A stretch of DNA of 64,000 nucleotides. Source: Sanderia malayensis. Lineage: Eukaryota > Cnidaria > Scyphozoa > Semaeostomeae > Pelagiidae. This document shows positions 39,101-50,505 of the stretch, piece after piece. Under the pieces are notes generated by a model that had not been told where the DNA came from, made no database searches, and saw nothing but the letters and a program-made list of their open reading frames with translations. The stretch covers positions 1,054,001 through 1,118,000 of the forward strand of contig RQOL01000855.1 of the NCBI GenBank assembly GCA_013076295.1. Direction: 5' to 3'. Numbering within the stretch: position 1 is the stretch's first letter; the number at the start of each line of letters is the position of its first letter. The translations under genes were made by a program, and so were the position numbers.

Positions 39101-42100
39101 TCTTTCATCTTTCGTAACTTCCTACTATTGTCTTGATAGTCCTGAAAAAAAGGGGCAAACATGAAGGTTTGAAATGAAAAAATGGCTCTCTATACAAATC
39201 AAATCATGCAAGCGGTGATTACACGAAGATTATCAGTGTTATTGGCAAATAAACCGTTGTGTAAGGTAGTAGAAGAACACATTTAAGAGAAGATTGGAAC
39301 AATGCAAAGAGAAGAGGAAGCAAAGAGCAAAGCAGAACAAGGAAAAACAGAGAAAAAAGAAACAGAAAAAGGAAAAACAGAGAAAAAAGAAACAGAAAAA
39401 GGATAAGCAGAGAAAAAAGAAACAGAACAAAGAAAAGCAAAAAAATAGAAGAACGTTAAGTAGAAAAGAGCAGCGCAAATTATTGTGCGAGCAGGGTAAA
39501 CTAGAGCAAAATATAAGCGGACACTGTTCAAATTTCTCCATATGCAACTCACGTCAATAAGATCTGACAGTTCTTTTATTCTCGCTCTAATAGCAGCAAC
39601 GTCACCAGATACGGCAAGGAGGCACGACTTTTCATCTGTGGATCAAAAAGAAATAATCACATCAAACAAAGAATTCCCTCGGTGACAAAATACTTTGTAA
39701 AATAGACGAACAAATTTTGCACAAGCCTTGGTATGCATTTAATTCATCATCCAAGTTGAGAAGACTGGCAGAAAGGCTTCGTTTCTTAGAAAGAAGTTCG
39801 TTCTTCTTGCTATCATCGTCAGAAACCTAAGATTAATTAGGAGGCTATTTGAAAACGAGGTAAGAAGGGGAATCCCTGTTGAAACCTCCATAAATCATTC
39901 CCCTGATTGTTTGATACATTGAGCCCCTGTCCGGGGCGGGTTGGTTAATTAATTTTAGAAGTTCCAAAGAAGGGCTTATGATGCGTGAGAGGGGCTAATA
40001 TAATCAAGGGACTTAATAAAATTCTCAAATAAACTTCAATTCGTGTAAAATATCTGCAAAATATGGTTCAATCAATCACAATTTCATCATTGCTCACAAT
40101 TTGAAAAACAGGTGGGTTTAATTCAAAATCTCATTCCAAAAGGGGGGCTTAATAGATACAGGGGTTAAATAAAGCTTTCAGGGCATGTATATATGCATGC
40201 AAGATATAATCAATGCAATTGTCTCACTTCAAGCAAGGTTTCAATGCCAGATAGCATGTTTGCTTCAGACATAATCTGTCCTTTTATCTGCACAATTCTT
40301 TCTTCGACAGATTCCAGTTGGAATTTTTCATTATTTTCTCCACCATCCACTACAAAAATAAAAAATACATCCATGAATAGCCAGACATGCTTTACTGACA
40401 GCCAACCATATATTTGTCAACAAGTAATGTATAGCATACCTGAATCTGGGGTAAGATCGTCAACATAAAATTGTGAGTTTTTGACAGCTGTTTGTGTCAT
40501 CTCTTTCGAAGGCTCCTTTAAAAAATACAAAGTATCATGAGTAAAGTTAATATAGATGCTTGATTTATTATATTAAAATGTTCATAAATAGTATAAGGCA
40601 GTATCAGAAATGCATTACAGTTGCATAAAGGTTGCTTTGCAAAGAAGTGATAAAATCATTTTGGGACAATCACTTTGGGATGTTTTCGGGAAAAGTCATT
40701 TGCCTGTTGTTTAGAGGTGTCCATTGAAAAATCAATCATGGAAAGAAAACATGGATGAAAAGAGAATCTGAGTTGCAATACCTGAATAAAAACGGTGGGA
40801 TGCTGCATATTACCGTAATTCACAAGGTGGTTGATCATATTAAAATGTTAAAGTATTGAATGATGCATTTTAAAATGCCAACCTCTTGCCTGTCAGTAAT
40901 TGCTGTGGGGACGTAAAACCTTCCATTGGTTGTTGGCTGCAAGATTGCTGTTGACTTTGGTGACAGTGGAGAGTTTGGATGACCAGGCTTAATTCTAGTA
41001 GGCACAACAGAATCGGTTGACATGGTACCTGGGCTTCTTGGCATGGCTGGTTTCACTGGTGGCATGGGTGCTAATGGTTTGGGTAACCTTGGTGGCAAAG
41101 TCTTGCTTTTATCTGCAGCTCTTTGGTCTCTTGGTTGTCTCTTGCTCATAGTGGTTACAGCATCTGGTCTCTGTGGATCCACTCTTGGTCCCAATGTTGG
41201 TGATGTTGCCTGTGTGGCATTGGTAGCTTTCGGCAAAACTGTTCTTGACGGACCGTGGCTGGGTCGCTTTGGGGCTGCCTTCCTTGGTGGTGCTGTGGGC
41301 TTGTCTTGGTCCACAGACTTATTGGAAAAATTTTCAGATGTATAGAAGACAGATTTAGGCTCAACATTTTCTCGAGGAGCCATGTCAATGCCAACAGAGC
41401 TGAGCTCTTGCTCTAGCAGCTTTGTATTGGGTGATGGATGACAACTAGCAGGTCTGGGGGGCCGGTTCGCCTTGGAATTTTTTGCAGTTGTTGTTTGAAG
41501 CAGAGGCATGTTGTGTTCAATAGTAACCTGCTTAGCAGGCAATTGTCTGCTTGAAGATCTTGCCTGAGGCTTGGGACCGTCCGAGTTAGAGATCTTCTGT
41601 TGAAGCTTTGGGGACTGCTTACCCTGCTCTGTGACTACTGACTTTGATTTGGCTTGCAAATCGGGTGGCTTTGGAGAACTAGGTTTAACTGGCTGTTTTG
41701 AAGACCTGATCACTGTTGGCCGTTTGCTTTGACTTTGCATAGGTGCCTGCAATGAGCTACAACCTTGCAAGCTGCTATCATCAGCAACAGTTTCACTTAC
41801 TGCTGGTTCCATCCTTCCTTCAACACTGCCTTTTGATTGGTTCTTTCTAGATGTCAAGAGAAGAGGCCCTGACCTGCTGGGCTGACTTGGTTTGGGTTGC
41901 TTCTGCATCACAGGTTTCTCTTTCAAACTTGGCTTTGGCTTCAAAGCTGGTTTTTTGCCTTCCGAATGTGATTCCCTAGGACCCTGAGCTTTCCTAACAA
42001 CAGGAGGGGGTTTTCGCTGACTCTTTGGCTCACTTATGCTGTGTGGAATTCTCTGCAATGATCCATTTGACAAAGTTTTCTCTTTGAAAGGCAGGTCAAC

Positions 42101-42943
42101 TATAACCTTGACATAACTAGCAGGAAACATCCCTTCTGTGTTTCCGATCTTTCCTTTCAGCCACTCGCTATTCACTCTTTCTGTTAGCACTATTGTATCT
42201 CCTTTGTCAAAGCTAAGCTCGTCTGAACTAACAGCAATGTACATAAACAATGCTTTAGCATTGGGAATAAGTGCTTCCTTCGTAACATCATTGCCCTCAT
42301 TGCTATCTTTACATCTCAAAGCATCTGGTAGAGGTGTGATAACTTCGACAAATAGTGAAGGAAACTTTCCTTTCTGTCCGTTGTAGATACCTTCAGTCCA
42401 AAATGAGTCAATCTCTTTGGTCAATTCTATTTTGACACCCTTTGGAAAGCTCAGCTCGTCACTACCCTGTGCATTGAAGGCATCAACAGATGTTCCATAG
42501 GGGCTTTCTGCTTTCCTAACATCATTGGTATTTTTATCAGCTGATCCTTCTACCAGCTTGATATTCCCACCTTCCTCTTTGAAATGAATCTCCTCCACAA
42601 ATGATTTTGGACACAAACCATGGGATTTGAGTGTTCTTCCTGTAAACCAATTCTCATCAATGTCTTCTTCGAAACCAATTATATCACCCTTCACGAAACT
42701 AATATCATCATTCAGTTGACCAGTAAAATCGGCCACTGCAACGAACACCTTTGTAGGATTGCCCTCCAGTACAAGCTCTGCGAAAGCAGCAGGAAACTGC
42801 CCAGTTTCACTCCCCTTTACACCTATATACCAGTCATCGTTGACTTTCTCTGTAACTTTCACAATATCGCCAATGCAAAGCTTCAAATCAGTGTCGGCTT
42901 CCTTCTCAAAGTCGTACAACGTTTTAACAACACAGCGCTCCAT
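32570..42943 (-). CDS. DNMBP/Tuba homologue: SH3x4-DH-BAR-SH3x2 Cdc42 exchange factor
   Basis: Twenty exons: 40883-42943, 40440-40515, 40228-40349, 39727-39826, 39553-39635, 39003-39141, 38540-38724, 38099-38219, 37859-37950, 37333-37388, 37121-37214, 36751-36856, 36490-36617, 36114-36218, 35855-35986, 35244-35405, 34720-34902, 34194-34376, 33593-33826 and 32570-33190. They sum to 4983 bases, a 1660-residue frame with all phases matching. Human Tuba is of similar length. Four SH3 domains (about 1-285) bind dynamin in known Tuba proteins. A proline- and lysine-rich linker follows (290-690). The DH domain (about 887-1085) starts at IEELIKTERDYV and includes the conserved LIKPVQRILKYPLILQE helix. 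A BAR domain spans about 1121-1330, and two more SH3 domains lie at about 1460-1520 and 1595-1655. No PH domain was seen; in Tuba the BAR domain takes its place. The start is the ATG at 42941-42943, three residues before SH3-1. All introns are GT-AG except intron 4 (see separate entry). Confidence 0.93.
34720..36617 (-). CDS. DNMBP BAR domain exons 13-17
   Basis: Exons 13-17 encode long amphipathic helices. Recognisable BAR features are the exon 14 segment EEERRFKSLEKMVKSFVRNL and the exon 16 segment LIEKRHDKCLDYD, which matches the K-R-x-D-K-x-L-D-Y-D signature of Tuba and amphiphysin-type BAR domains. In Tuba, this domain follows DH directly and senses or bends membrane. Confidence 0.85.
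35467..35644. repeat. Imperfect direct duplication in DNMBP intron 15
   Basis: A block of about 100 bases occurs twice. The words AGCCAACTATAGCGGTACCC and CATACATGTGTATACAGTAT recur with a few changes at about 35552 and 35611. Each copy contains the short palindromes ACATGT and GCATGC. No coding sequence was seen. Confidence 0.75.
36290..36450. repeat. Dispersed GCGTTTAATA/GGCGTTTATT-type repeat
   Basis: This piece of DNMBP intron 13 carries several GGCGTTTA, GGCGTCTATT and GGGCGCTAA words. Similar words occur at 62140-62360 and in part at 48300-48400, so it is probably a fragment of an interspersed family. Confidence 0.45.
36751..38724 (-). CDS. DNMBP DH (RhoGEF) domain exons 7-12
   Basis: Exons 7 to 12 encode the catalytic DH domain. 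Exon 7 carries conserved region 1 (IEELIKTERDYVRDM). Exon 11 carries conserved region 3 with SSYLIKPVQRILKYPLI. Exon 12 continues the last long helix. No inactivating change was seen in the motifs that I could recognise. Exons 8-10 join in phases 1, 0 and 2 and keep the frame. Confidence 0.85.
38256..38440. repeat. Degenerate TATGC/TATGT pentamer repeat
   Basis: About 185 bases in DNMBP intron 7 are made of ATGTTATG, GCTATG, TGATATG and TGTGTTG words without strict period. It is an expanded and partly decayed microsatellite. Confidence 0.75.
39340..39435. repeat. 30-base purine tandem repeat in DNMBP intron 5
   Basis: The plus strand holds about three copies of a 30-base unit built from AGAGAAAAAAGAAACAGAAA and a short A-rich spacer. 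The strand bias (almost all A and G) extends from about 39290 to 39460. The reading frames across it are low-complexity and not real genes. Confidence 0.8.
39633..39826 (-). other. Predicted GC-AG intron between DNMBP exons 4 and 5
   Basis: Exon 4 (39727-39826) can only join exon 5 (39553-39635) in frame if it ends at CAAG followed by GCTTGT. No GT donor in the right phase is near; the next GT, nine bases on at GCTTGTGCAA, gives the wrong phase. The acceptor at 39636-39637 is a normal CAG. GC-AG introns are a known minor class. A consensus error at this base would be the plain alternative. Confidence 0.6.
39890..40170. repeat. Probable interspersed repeat with GGGGCTTAATA words
   Basis: DNMBP intron 3 carries repeated motifs (GAGCCCCTG, GGGGCTAATA, GGGGGGCTTAATAGATACAG). 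A similar motif, GGGGGCTTATTCAAGG, occurs at about 53045 in an RBPJ intron. It is likely a fragment of a dispersed family. Confidence 0.4.
40883..42943 (-). CDS. DNMBP exon 1: four SH3 domains and proline-rich linker
   Basis: This single 687-codon exon encodes SH3-1 (about residues 3-58, with ALYDF-type motif LYDF), SH3-2 (66-122), SH3-3 (150-205) and SH3-4 (230-285). All carry the usual W and the final FP-x-x-[FY]V pattern in whole or part; SH3-2 has CPKSFV instead of FP. The rest is a low-complexity P, K, S, Q linker with several P-x-x-P sites. The donor is GAG followed by GTTGGC, a weak but phase-consistent site. Confidence 0.9.
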
Positions 42944-43454
42944 TACCGTTCAGATAGGGCCATCTAAGCCATCAGACTGAGATAAATGAATTCTAGCTTT
43001 ACCATTGTTCCAATGTGTATCATCTCATGATTTATGTTATATTCAATATATCGTTTCTTTAATTTGGCAAGGGCCTACATTTACATATGACTTTCCTAAA
43101 CAACGCCATTACAGGGTCATCACAGTGGCACGCAACGCAACACATTGGGTGGCCAATACTAAAACATGGAATGCAAAACAAAAGACAAAATGGTGCAGTT
43201 TAGCGGAAAATAACAAACTTTTTTTATAAGAAACCGCTTTGTGAGAAACTCACTGGTAAAAGGTCAAAAAAATTAAGAGACTTCCACTGGTAAATGAAAA
43301 ATCACTGAGAAACTTTTCAATTTTTCTTTCCTGTTTGAAATACGGAACGTAACCACTATGCATGGTTTTACGCTGCACATGATTGTATCAATATCAATAT
43401 CAATGGAATAGACATGATGCTCATTGATAAACGTTAGATATACAACTCTATTAA

Positions 43455-44053
43455 GGCCCCGTTTACACGAGAGAAAAAGATACGGACCCAAAAGGTCCGT
43501 GCCTTTTGGGTACGATATGGGAACGATTGTATAGCGTTTACACGGGAACGGACTCAAAAAGCTGTTGAGTTTACACGAGAACGGATCCAATTGTTGAGCA
43601 TGCGCAGTTGTTCAAGTTAAGGCGTGTTTTGTTGTTGTTACTTGTAATTGCGCCAAAACACTGTCATAAAATGGCGAACACGAATTTCCTTCCTTCACCT
43701 GCCCATTTGTTTGGTTCAACATGAACTCCAATCGCTGTCGATGTTGTTCGCAAACTAAACTTACAACATACAACAAAGAAGCTATATTGGAAAACATTAG
43801 AGACAAAATTGATATTACTTGCTTTTCAATAGGCCCAGACATTTTGTACTGCTTATATTTTGGACTTCCCGCGATAACACAACCTCAGCCTCAGTTCAGT
43901 GCCGTGCCTGTTCTGGTTCCGTCCCAAGCGTTTACACGACACCGATACGGGAACGGACCCAAATGGATCCGCTTTTCTAGCGTACCCAAAAAGATACGAT
44001 CCCGTTCCCAAAAAGGAACGGATCCATGCGTGCCCGTGTAAATGAAACACCTA
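43455..44053. mobile_element. Non-autonomous inverted-repeat element, possibly Harbinger-like
   Basis: The left end reads GGCCCCGTTTACACGAGA and the right end, on the other strand, shares TTTACACGGG. Inside are many copies and inverted copies of ACGGATCC and GGTCCGT words. The GGCCCCGTTTACACG end occurs again at 44097, which is the start of a second, truncated copy. The flanking TTA fits a 3-base target of PIF/Harbinger elements, but no transposase is present. Ends and class are inferred. Confidence 0.5.
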
Positions 44054-45325
44054 TCGTAACCTTTTTTGGAACGGATCCACTCGGATCCGTTCCATAGGCC
44101 CCGTTTACACGGGAAATAGAATAATAACAGAAAAAGAAATACCAGGGTCAATCGAAATACCAGGTGGGAAGCGAATTGCATGAAGAAATTTTAAAATGTA
44201 GATAACGACCAAAAGAGACATGATGATAAAAAGTGAGGCATGAGGTCACACTTGAAAACTTGAAGTTTGATCTTCTTTTGTTTAAAAGCCTTCTTATCCA
44301 ACGTGACCACCCTTCTCATCGAACGTCGAGCATTCCTTGCAGCTATTTTAACTTTTATTGCTGTTTCTTTGTTTTCATTCTATTTTAAATTGTATGTTGC
44401 CTCTCAACTATTTCTTCCACGATTTTATTCTTTTCTTTTAGCTATGCCTTTGTTTTTTCAATACATAAATACTGCATTTACTTTATTACTTATCATCTGA
44501 GGATGCTGACAGTACTTCAGCGAAACGTTATGTATGTGGTTTTTTATTGGTTTTTGTCGTACTTAATTTTAATTTAATGGATTTGTCAACTGGAATTGTC
44601 AACTGGATTTTTCATTGAAATTTGTCTCTTTTTATCATCAGGTTTCTTTTGGTCGTTGTCTACATTTTAAAATATATTAAATCAATTTTTCATTCTGACC
44701 TAATATTTTCACTTGTTTTCCGATGCTTTTTATAACTTTGACTTGTAAAATGTCGACAAAAATGCCCTAAAATTACGAAACTTTCACCGGTGAAGATTTA
44801 GATGAAGTTTCTTATAAATTAAAGAACGTGTTTTAAAATTAACTTTTAACATTGTTAAATGAATGCTGCTGTGATGTAAAACCAATAACCCTTTTATGAA
44901 TAACAATTTGCCATTTTTCAGCCCCCCCCCCCTTATCCAGTAGCGTTTTTACGTCCATCCACCACCACATTGTGTATATTTCATATTACCCTTGCGTTGC
45001 TTATTACATTTGCAGCCAAAATCAATGTCAATTGAGAAAGACGTTTTTCCTTATGGCTACTGATAACGAGCTCTATGTGCAATGGATCTGTCAGGTGATC
45101 TTAAAGATATTTGAGTCATCGGATTTGAACATCAACGAATGAAGGATGCCTATATGTCTGGTACGTTGATTCATTTGACTATATACTATTCTCAACAGGC
45201 AAAGCGCTGCTGTAGACTTCAGGTAACTTACCTTCACAATAAGGTGAAGACAACCGGTTCAAAACCTGATGAGAACATCTATATTGTGATTTGATCAATT
45301 TGTAATTTAAATGTCTTAAAGGTGG

Positions 45326-45965
45326 GGCGTGTATTCGCAGTGGCATAGTTTTAGGTACTTCGCAGGAGTGGGAATTGCATTGGCCTTAGGTTTAGTGTTA
45401 AGGTTAGCCAATGCGGTGGAGAAAGGTGGTCAGGATGCGCAGTCGCATAAATTTTTGTACTGCGCAGGAGCGTATACCACGTAGTGGTGTCTTTAATCGC
45501 TGAGGCATTGACCTTAGCCTTAGTTTTTTGTTATTGTGGGAGCTGAGGCATTGGCCTTAGGGTTTGGGTTAGGATTAGGCCATGCCGAGGAGAAAGGTGG
45601 TCAGGATGCACAGTAGCATTAACATTTGTACTGCGCAGGATCATAAATGACGTACTGGTGTCCTAATGGCTTAGGCATTGTACTTAGGGTTAGGGTTTGG
45701 GTTAGGGTTAGCCTATGCGGAGGAGAAAGGTGGTCAGGATGCGCAATAGCATAAATTTTGGTACTGCGCAGAAGCGTGTATGACGTAATGGTGTCTTCAA
45801 TCGCTGAGGCATTGACCTTAGCCTTAGTTTTTTGTTATTGTGGGAGCTGAGGCATTGGCCTTAGGGTTAGGGTTAGGGCTAGCCCATGCCGAGGAGAAAT
45901 GGGGTCAGGATGCGCAGTAGCGTAAATATTAGTACTGCGCAGGAGCGTACATTGCTGGGATCATG
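45326..45965. repeat. Compound tandem repeat of about 303 bases with TTAGGG runs
   Basis: The anchor word GAAAGGTGGTCAGG or its variant occurs at 45421, 45592, 45724 and 45896, with spacing of 171, 132 and 172 bases, so two modules alternate in a unit of about 303 bases. Each module has a block ending in TACTGCGCAGGAGCG. TTAGGGTTAGGG-like runs occur at 45682-45710 and 45860-45878. Confidence 0.8.
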
Positions 45966-46498
45966 CAGATCTCTATGGCTTAGGATTTGGCTTCGGGTTT
46001 ATCGTTGCATTTCGAAGGTTTTTATTTGGTGGATGTATAGAAACAGGCAAGTTTTGATTTTTGGTGTTCCATTCTAGGCCTTTGACCATCGCACCAATTC
46101 ATTTCTGGTTTACTTTGTGAACAATGAAAATTAATTATTTTTCATTGTTGCATTCACAGATTAAATTCGAGATTTATGGACAGCTGAAGGACGAAGAGTA
46201 ATATTTAATAACAAATTAACAAATTTTAATGAGCCTTAACTTCTAAGTTTACCTCGAACGAGCGAACAAAAACCTGTGATGCACAGGGATGCAAAGTAGT
46301 CAGTGGGAGCTTCGACTGGACGAATATTCAACCTTTGTCCACCAGTTTCCTTTCCCTCCCAGACCAAACTTCGTCTGTTTTGTTTTCATCATCGTTCTTT
46401 CTTTTATGTATGAACACACGTGTTGTTGTATCAGAGAACGGAGCTCTTCGTCACATCCTTAGCCATACACTTCAGGTTATTTAAATTCCGTTGATAAA

Positions 46499-47982
46499 AT
46501 GAATTGTTTATTTACTGTGTTCATCTTAGTCATACTGAGCAGTTCATATAGTCTAATTGAAGCCGAAGATGTTGAAGATACCGAAGGCCTGAAAATCGAA
46601 ATCACGAAAAAGGCTGAAACCTGCCCGCGAATGGCGAAAGATGACGACAAAGTCTCGGTACATTACACTGGATACTTGACAAATGGCAAGGAGTTTGATT
46701 CAAGCCGAAAGAGAAATGAACCCTTTGTTATTACCCTCGGTCATGGAATGGTTATTCCTGGTTGGGAAAAAGGACTACAGGGAATGTGCGTCGGCGAGCA
46801 AAGAAAATTGACAATACCACCAGAGCTTGGTATGTATAGGTACTCATTTTCACAATTTGAATATATTCACTTTTAATCAGAATTTTGCAGGAGATAAGTT
46901 ATTAATTTCACTTTAAATAAATCACATTAAATTATGTACTATACTTTTTGTCTTTGAAACGTTATAATCGAAATAATAAGGAACGAAATGAATAACGAAA
47001 AATCAAGAACGTTGGATGTTTATTTTACATTGAAACATGATGTAGGTTTGGGTTATCAATGTGCTGGCCTTTTTAGATTGGACAAACTCAACAGGTGACG
47101 AATTGTTTTGTCCATGTGCTTTGCAAAAGACCAGTTTTATTGTGGGTGAACGGAGGGGAGGGAGAGAATAATTTTAGTGAATTGTTTCTGCCAGAAGTTA
47201 GTGATCTTTATGTGTGTGTGATAGATACATCATGTGCAGCAACAGGTTTAAAATAATGTGCTGTTTAACAGGCACTAAAATGAATGTTAATTTCCATGTA
47301 AAATTTGTGCTGGTGGAGATCAAAGTTAATCCCAAGGCTCAGATTAGGGCAAGGTAAGAGGGTAACAGAACAATGTTGCATTGTTGATGGAATATTTTGT
47401 TTTTGTTTTGTATGTATCATGTTTGAGTGTTGATTACTGGCTTGGTTTAGATTAGATTAAAAGCTTAGTTGTTTGATGTGTGGAATTCCTTAATCACATT
47501 CAGCTATTTTCTGCTTTACTTGTAAAGAATTCCAAGAAACATTTGTGATGAAATTGCAGTAGAATCTTTGTATCTGATGTATTGAATATTTTTTAGCATA
47601 TGGAGAGCAAGGCATTGGTGACCTCATCCCAGGAGGATCTACATTAGTTTTTGATGTTCAAATGATGGACATAACCGACATCCCTGAGGAGGAAAAACGT
47701 GCCGGACAGCCCAGCAGTGAGGAGATCAACCCAGATGACATTAGCCAGCTTTCACAGGAAGAACTCTTTGCTCAGATCGATGTTGATGGAGACAAGAAAA
47801 TTGATGTTGATGAAATGGCAAAGCATATAAAAAAGCACGAAGGACAACAGCTTGGAGAAGATATCGATGCTTACACTATGGCTGGTGAAATCTTTCAAGA
47901 AGATGACAAGAACAAGGATGGTGTGATTACACTAGATGAATTTGTGTATGCTGACCCCTCACCTGCACACGAAGAACTTTAG
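46499..47982 (+). CDS. ER-lumen FKBP-type peptidyl-prolyl isomerase with EF-hands, FKBP14-like
   Basis: Two exons, 46499-46829 and 47597-47982 (GT-AG intron, phase 1), give 238 residues. Residues 1-22 form a signal peptide. Residues 37-133 are one FKBP domain with the active-site pattern VHYTGYL, FDSS and VIPGWEKGLQGM. Two EF-hand loops follow, DVDGDKKIDVDE at 172-183 and DKNKDGVITLDE at 214-225. The protein ends in HEEL, an ER-retention signal of the KDEL class. This order is that of FKBP14 and FKBP7, which help fold collagens and other secreted proteins in the ER. The start is the only Met before the signal peptide. FKBP7 is the alternative name. Confidence 0.92.
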
Positions 47983-48166
47983 GTGCTACAATTTACTTTT
48001 CTATATATTTCTGTATTATCATTTGATATTAAAAGGGAATTTTAATTGTATTTGAGAAATTGAAATCAGATAATGCTATGTTGCAAATATAATTTTCAGA
48101 CTCCATTTTTCTTGGTTGGTACACCCTGGTTGAAAGCTACTACAGACGAAATAGAAACTTTTCAAA

Positions 48167-48172
48167 AATAAA
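48167..48172 (+). terminator. Candidate polyadenylation signal of FKBP14-like gene
   Basis: AATAAA lies 185 bases after the stop codon, in AT-rich DNA. It is the first good hexamer on the plus strand downstream of the gene. Confidence 0.5.
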
Positions 48173-50454
48173 TAATTTTATCACCGCTGGGGAATCCCAC
48201 AAATTTGTGAACCGTTTACAGTCTTTGCATGATTGAAAGCAGAGGTCCATTTCTGTTTTAAAACTTGCGATTGAAACATTAATTAGCTATTGTAAATGAC
48301 GGAATTAGTGCCCTCTGCCAATTAGCCCCCCCCCCCTGCCGAGTAAGCGCTGCAGGATAATGGCAATCTTTTGCAATCAGCGCCCATATGTTTTTCATAA
48401 AATATTCTACAAGAAATATGACCAACCAGGGTCCCCCATCAGAACTGGAACAAACTGGAAATAAATTTTCTCCCTTGCATGGTGTGTTCAAAATTTAAAG
48501 TGCGCCAATTTCGTGATTTACGGTAGACCCATCTCGAAGCACATTATTGCTTGGATAAACACAAAATATTTTGCACAAATAAAACAGCACTTTGTGAACG
48601 CTCTCTTCAAAGAATTATTGGTCGTGGTTGGCATCACGTGGTTGATGTCAAACAAAGCAAGATACTGATTAGGAGCACCCACATGGTTTCATTTGCTTTG
48701 AGACCATTTGTCATTGTGTAAACATCATCAACTGAGCATAAAGCACACATAATGGATAACATTAAACCAGGGTAATACGAGCCGATTATCTCATTATCCG
48801 CCGCAAGAGTGGAATTTAATTTTCGATTTTAATAACCTTGAAAGAAACCAAAAAATACTTGGCTATGCGTGGCGGTTGGTTTCGGTGATTAACTGAAGAT
48901 GAGGTTGTATAAACTCTGAGAAAGAGGTTCAAAGTCATCTTAGTTACGCAGTGATAGGCTTGTTAATACATTGCTAATACGGTGATCATTGCAGTGAATG
49001 CATATAACAAGCAATAAAAATCATGTTTTTTATAAGAAAATACTTGAATATAGGGCTACTTCGGGTGTGGAGAAAATCGGAAAAAGTTATAACAGTTTAG
49101 TAAGAAGTGTTTTAAATCAAACGGAATTGCATTGATAATTCGAGTGTTGGTGTGAGGATGTGTGGTGTCAGTCATTGTTTGCGTCATTATGGTGTACTGC
49201 ATTAGGTCAGGTTACATATACGATGACCATTGGAAATAATTTTGACAGTAGATATTTAAAAATAATCGCATTCTTGGGATTTGACGCGCGAATAAATGAT
49301 AACGTGAAATTGCCAATAATCCTCCTTGATAACCCAAGTTACGCACACGTCAGATTTGTAATTCTGTATTTTGAAAAATACAAGTTTCACTTCCTCAATA
49401 ACAGAAAGCCCAACATTTTATTCTTTAATTTAACGACAACTGCGCTGCGCGTGTTCTATCACCATCAAAGGAAATGAAGTTAGAACGCAACCTCATTTAA
49501 TAATGGAATCTTTTTTAATTTCTATTGATCAACGCGAAACAATACAATAGTTGTAAATTATTAACAGGGACGCCATATAAGGCAGAAATTACTTTCCCAC
49601 GAACATGGCACATGGCGTCCATTTTCCCACGCTTGTCATTGGCTTGGCTCGTGAGTATTTTGTCATTAGGAGCAAGGAAGAGGGAACATATATATATATA
49701 CGGGCCTAAACCGAAAGTGAGCTACACGCAATTGATAATAAATGAAGTTAGGTTTCTTCAACTTTGATATGCGCGCATAAAGTTTCGTCGTGTGTATGGG
49801 CCTTCGCGCAACAAAGTGAAGTGTATGATAATATATTGCGGAAGCACATGTGCTTCTGCCTTTCGAATTGTGATTAACGCTTTTATCATGTGTGCTTGAA
49901 AGACCTACATTGTTCAGTGACATTTCCATGTGAATGGGAATGCGTTGCAGAGCATGCTATATGACAAGAGACTGAAAGACTTTCATTGTTTTCGACGAGT
50001 TAAGTTGCGACCTTTAATTTCTATTTTCTCAGTCAACGCACACCTTTGAAGAACATGAATTTTTCGTCATATGCTTAGACAGAGAGGTTTGGCAGGTAGT
50101 TTTTAGTGCGATATGATTTCTTCGAAATTCGGCCACCACCATTTCTAAATTTCCATTAGAAATTTACGATTTTACATAAACTGTTGCGACGTCAAATAAA
50201 CTGTTGAACACTATCGCCACGGTTCTTGAGTCGCTGTTCAACGTTTTCCACGCCTTTTTGCACAATATCGCATTACACAAGGAACAAGATCAAGTCATTT
50301 CATTCGACAGCATGAAAAAGCATTTGCCCTGTCGGGTTGTATACACACCACCACAATCGTAGTAATGTTGAGTTTTGGCAAAGGAACGTAGCAGTTGGTT
50401 ATCTTGTTGTTTCAACACAAATAATTAAGATATCATTTGTTTGTGCATCAACTG

Positions 50455-50505
50455 GATATATATAAATATATATATATATAAATATACGTATACATATATA
50501 TGTAG
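50455..50505. repeat. AT microsatellite
   Basis: Alternating TATATA with AAATA and CGTATACATA interruptions, about 190 bases upstream of the RBPJ start codon. Confidence 0.7.

Larger units (their letters stand above)
42944..46498. other. Repeat-rich intergenic region between DNMBP and FKBP14
   Basis: This 3.5 kb region lies between the divergent starts of DNMBP (minus) and FKBP14 (plus). It holds a TIR-bearing element at 43455-44053, a C-run at 44921-44931 and a compound tandem repeat at 45326-45965. The rest is AT-rich and without clear genes. Promoters of both neighbours should lie here, but I could not identify core elements. Confidence 0.7.

Noticed and set aside
39294..39560. Lysine- and glutamine-rich frame of 88 codons
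   Set aside because: It is a translation of the purine tandem repeat in a DNMBP intron.
41022..41345. Glycine- and leucine-rich plus-strand frame of 107 codons
   Set aside because: It is the antisense of the proline-rich linker of DNMBP exon 1.
43721..44041. Frame of 106 codons in the intergenic element
   Set aside because: It lies inside a non-autonomous repeat and shows no recognised transposase motif; only the inverted words drive its composition.
45682..45880. TTAGGG runs as a true telomere
   Set aside because: The runs are only two to three repeats long and lie inside a larger tandem unit between two genes.
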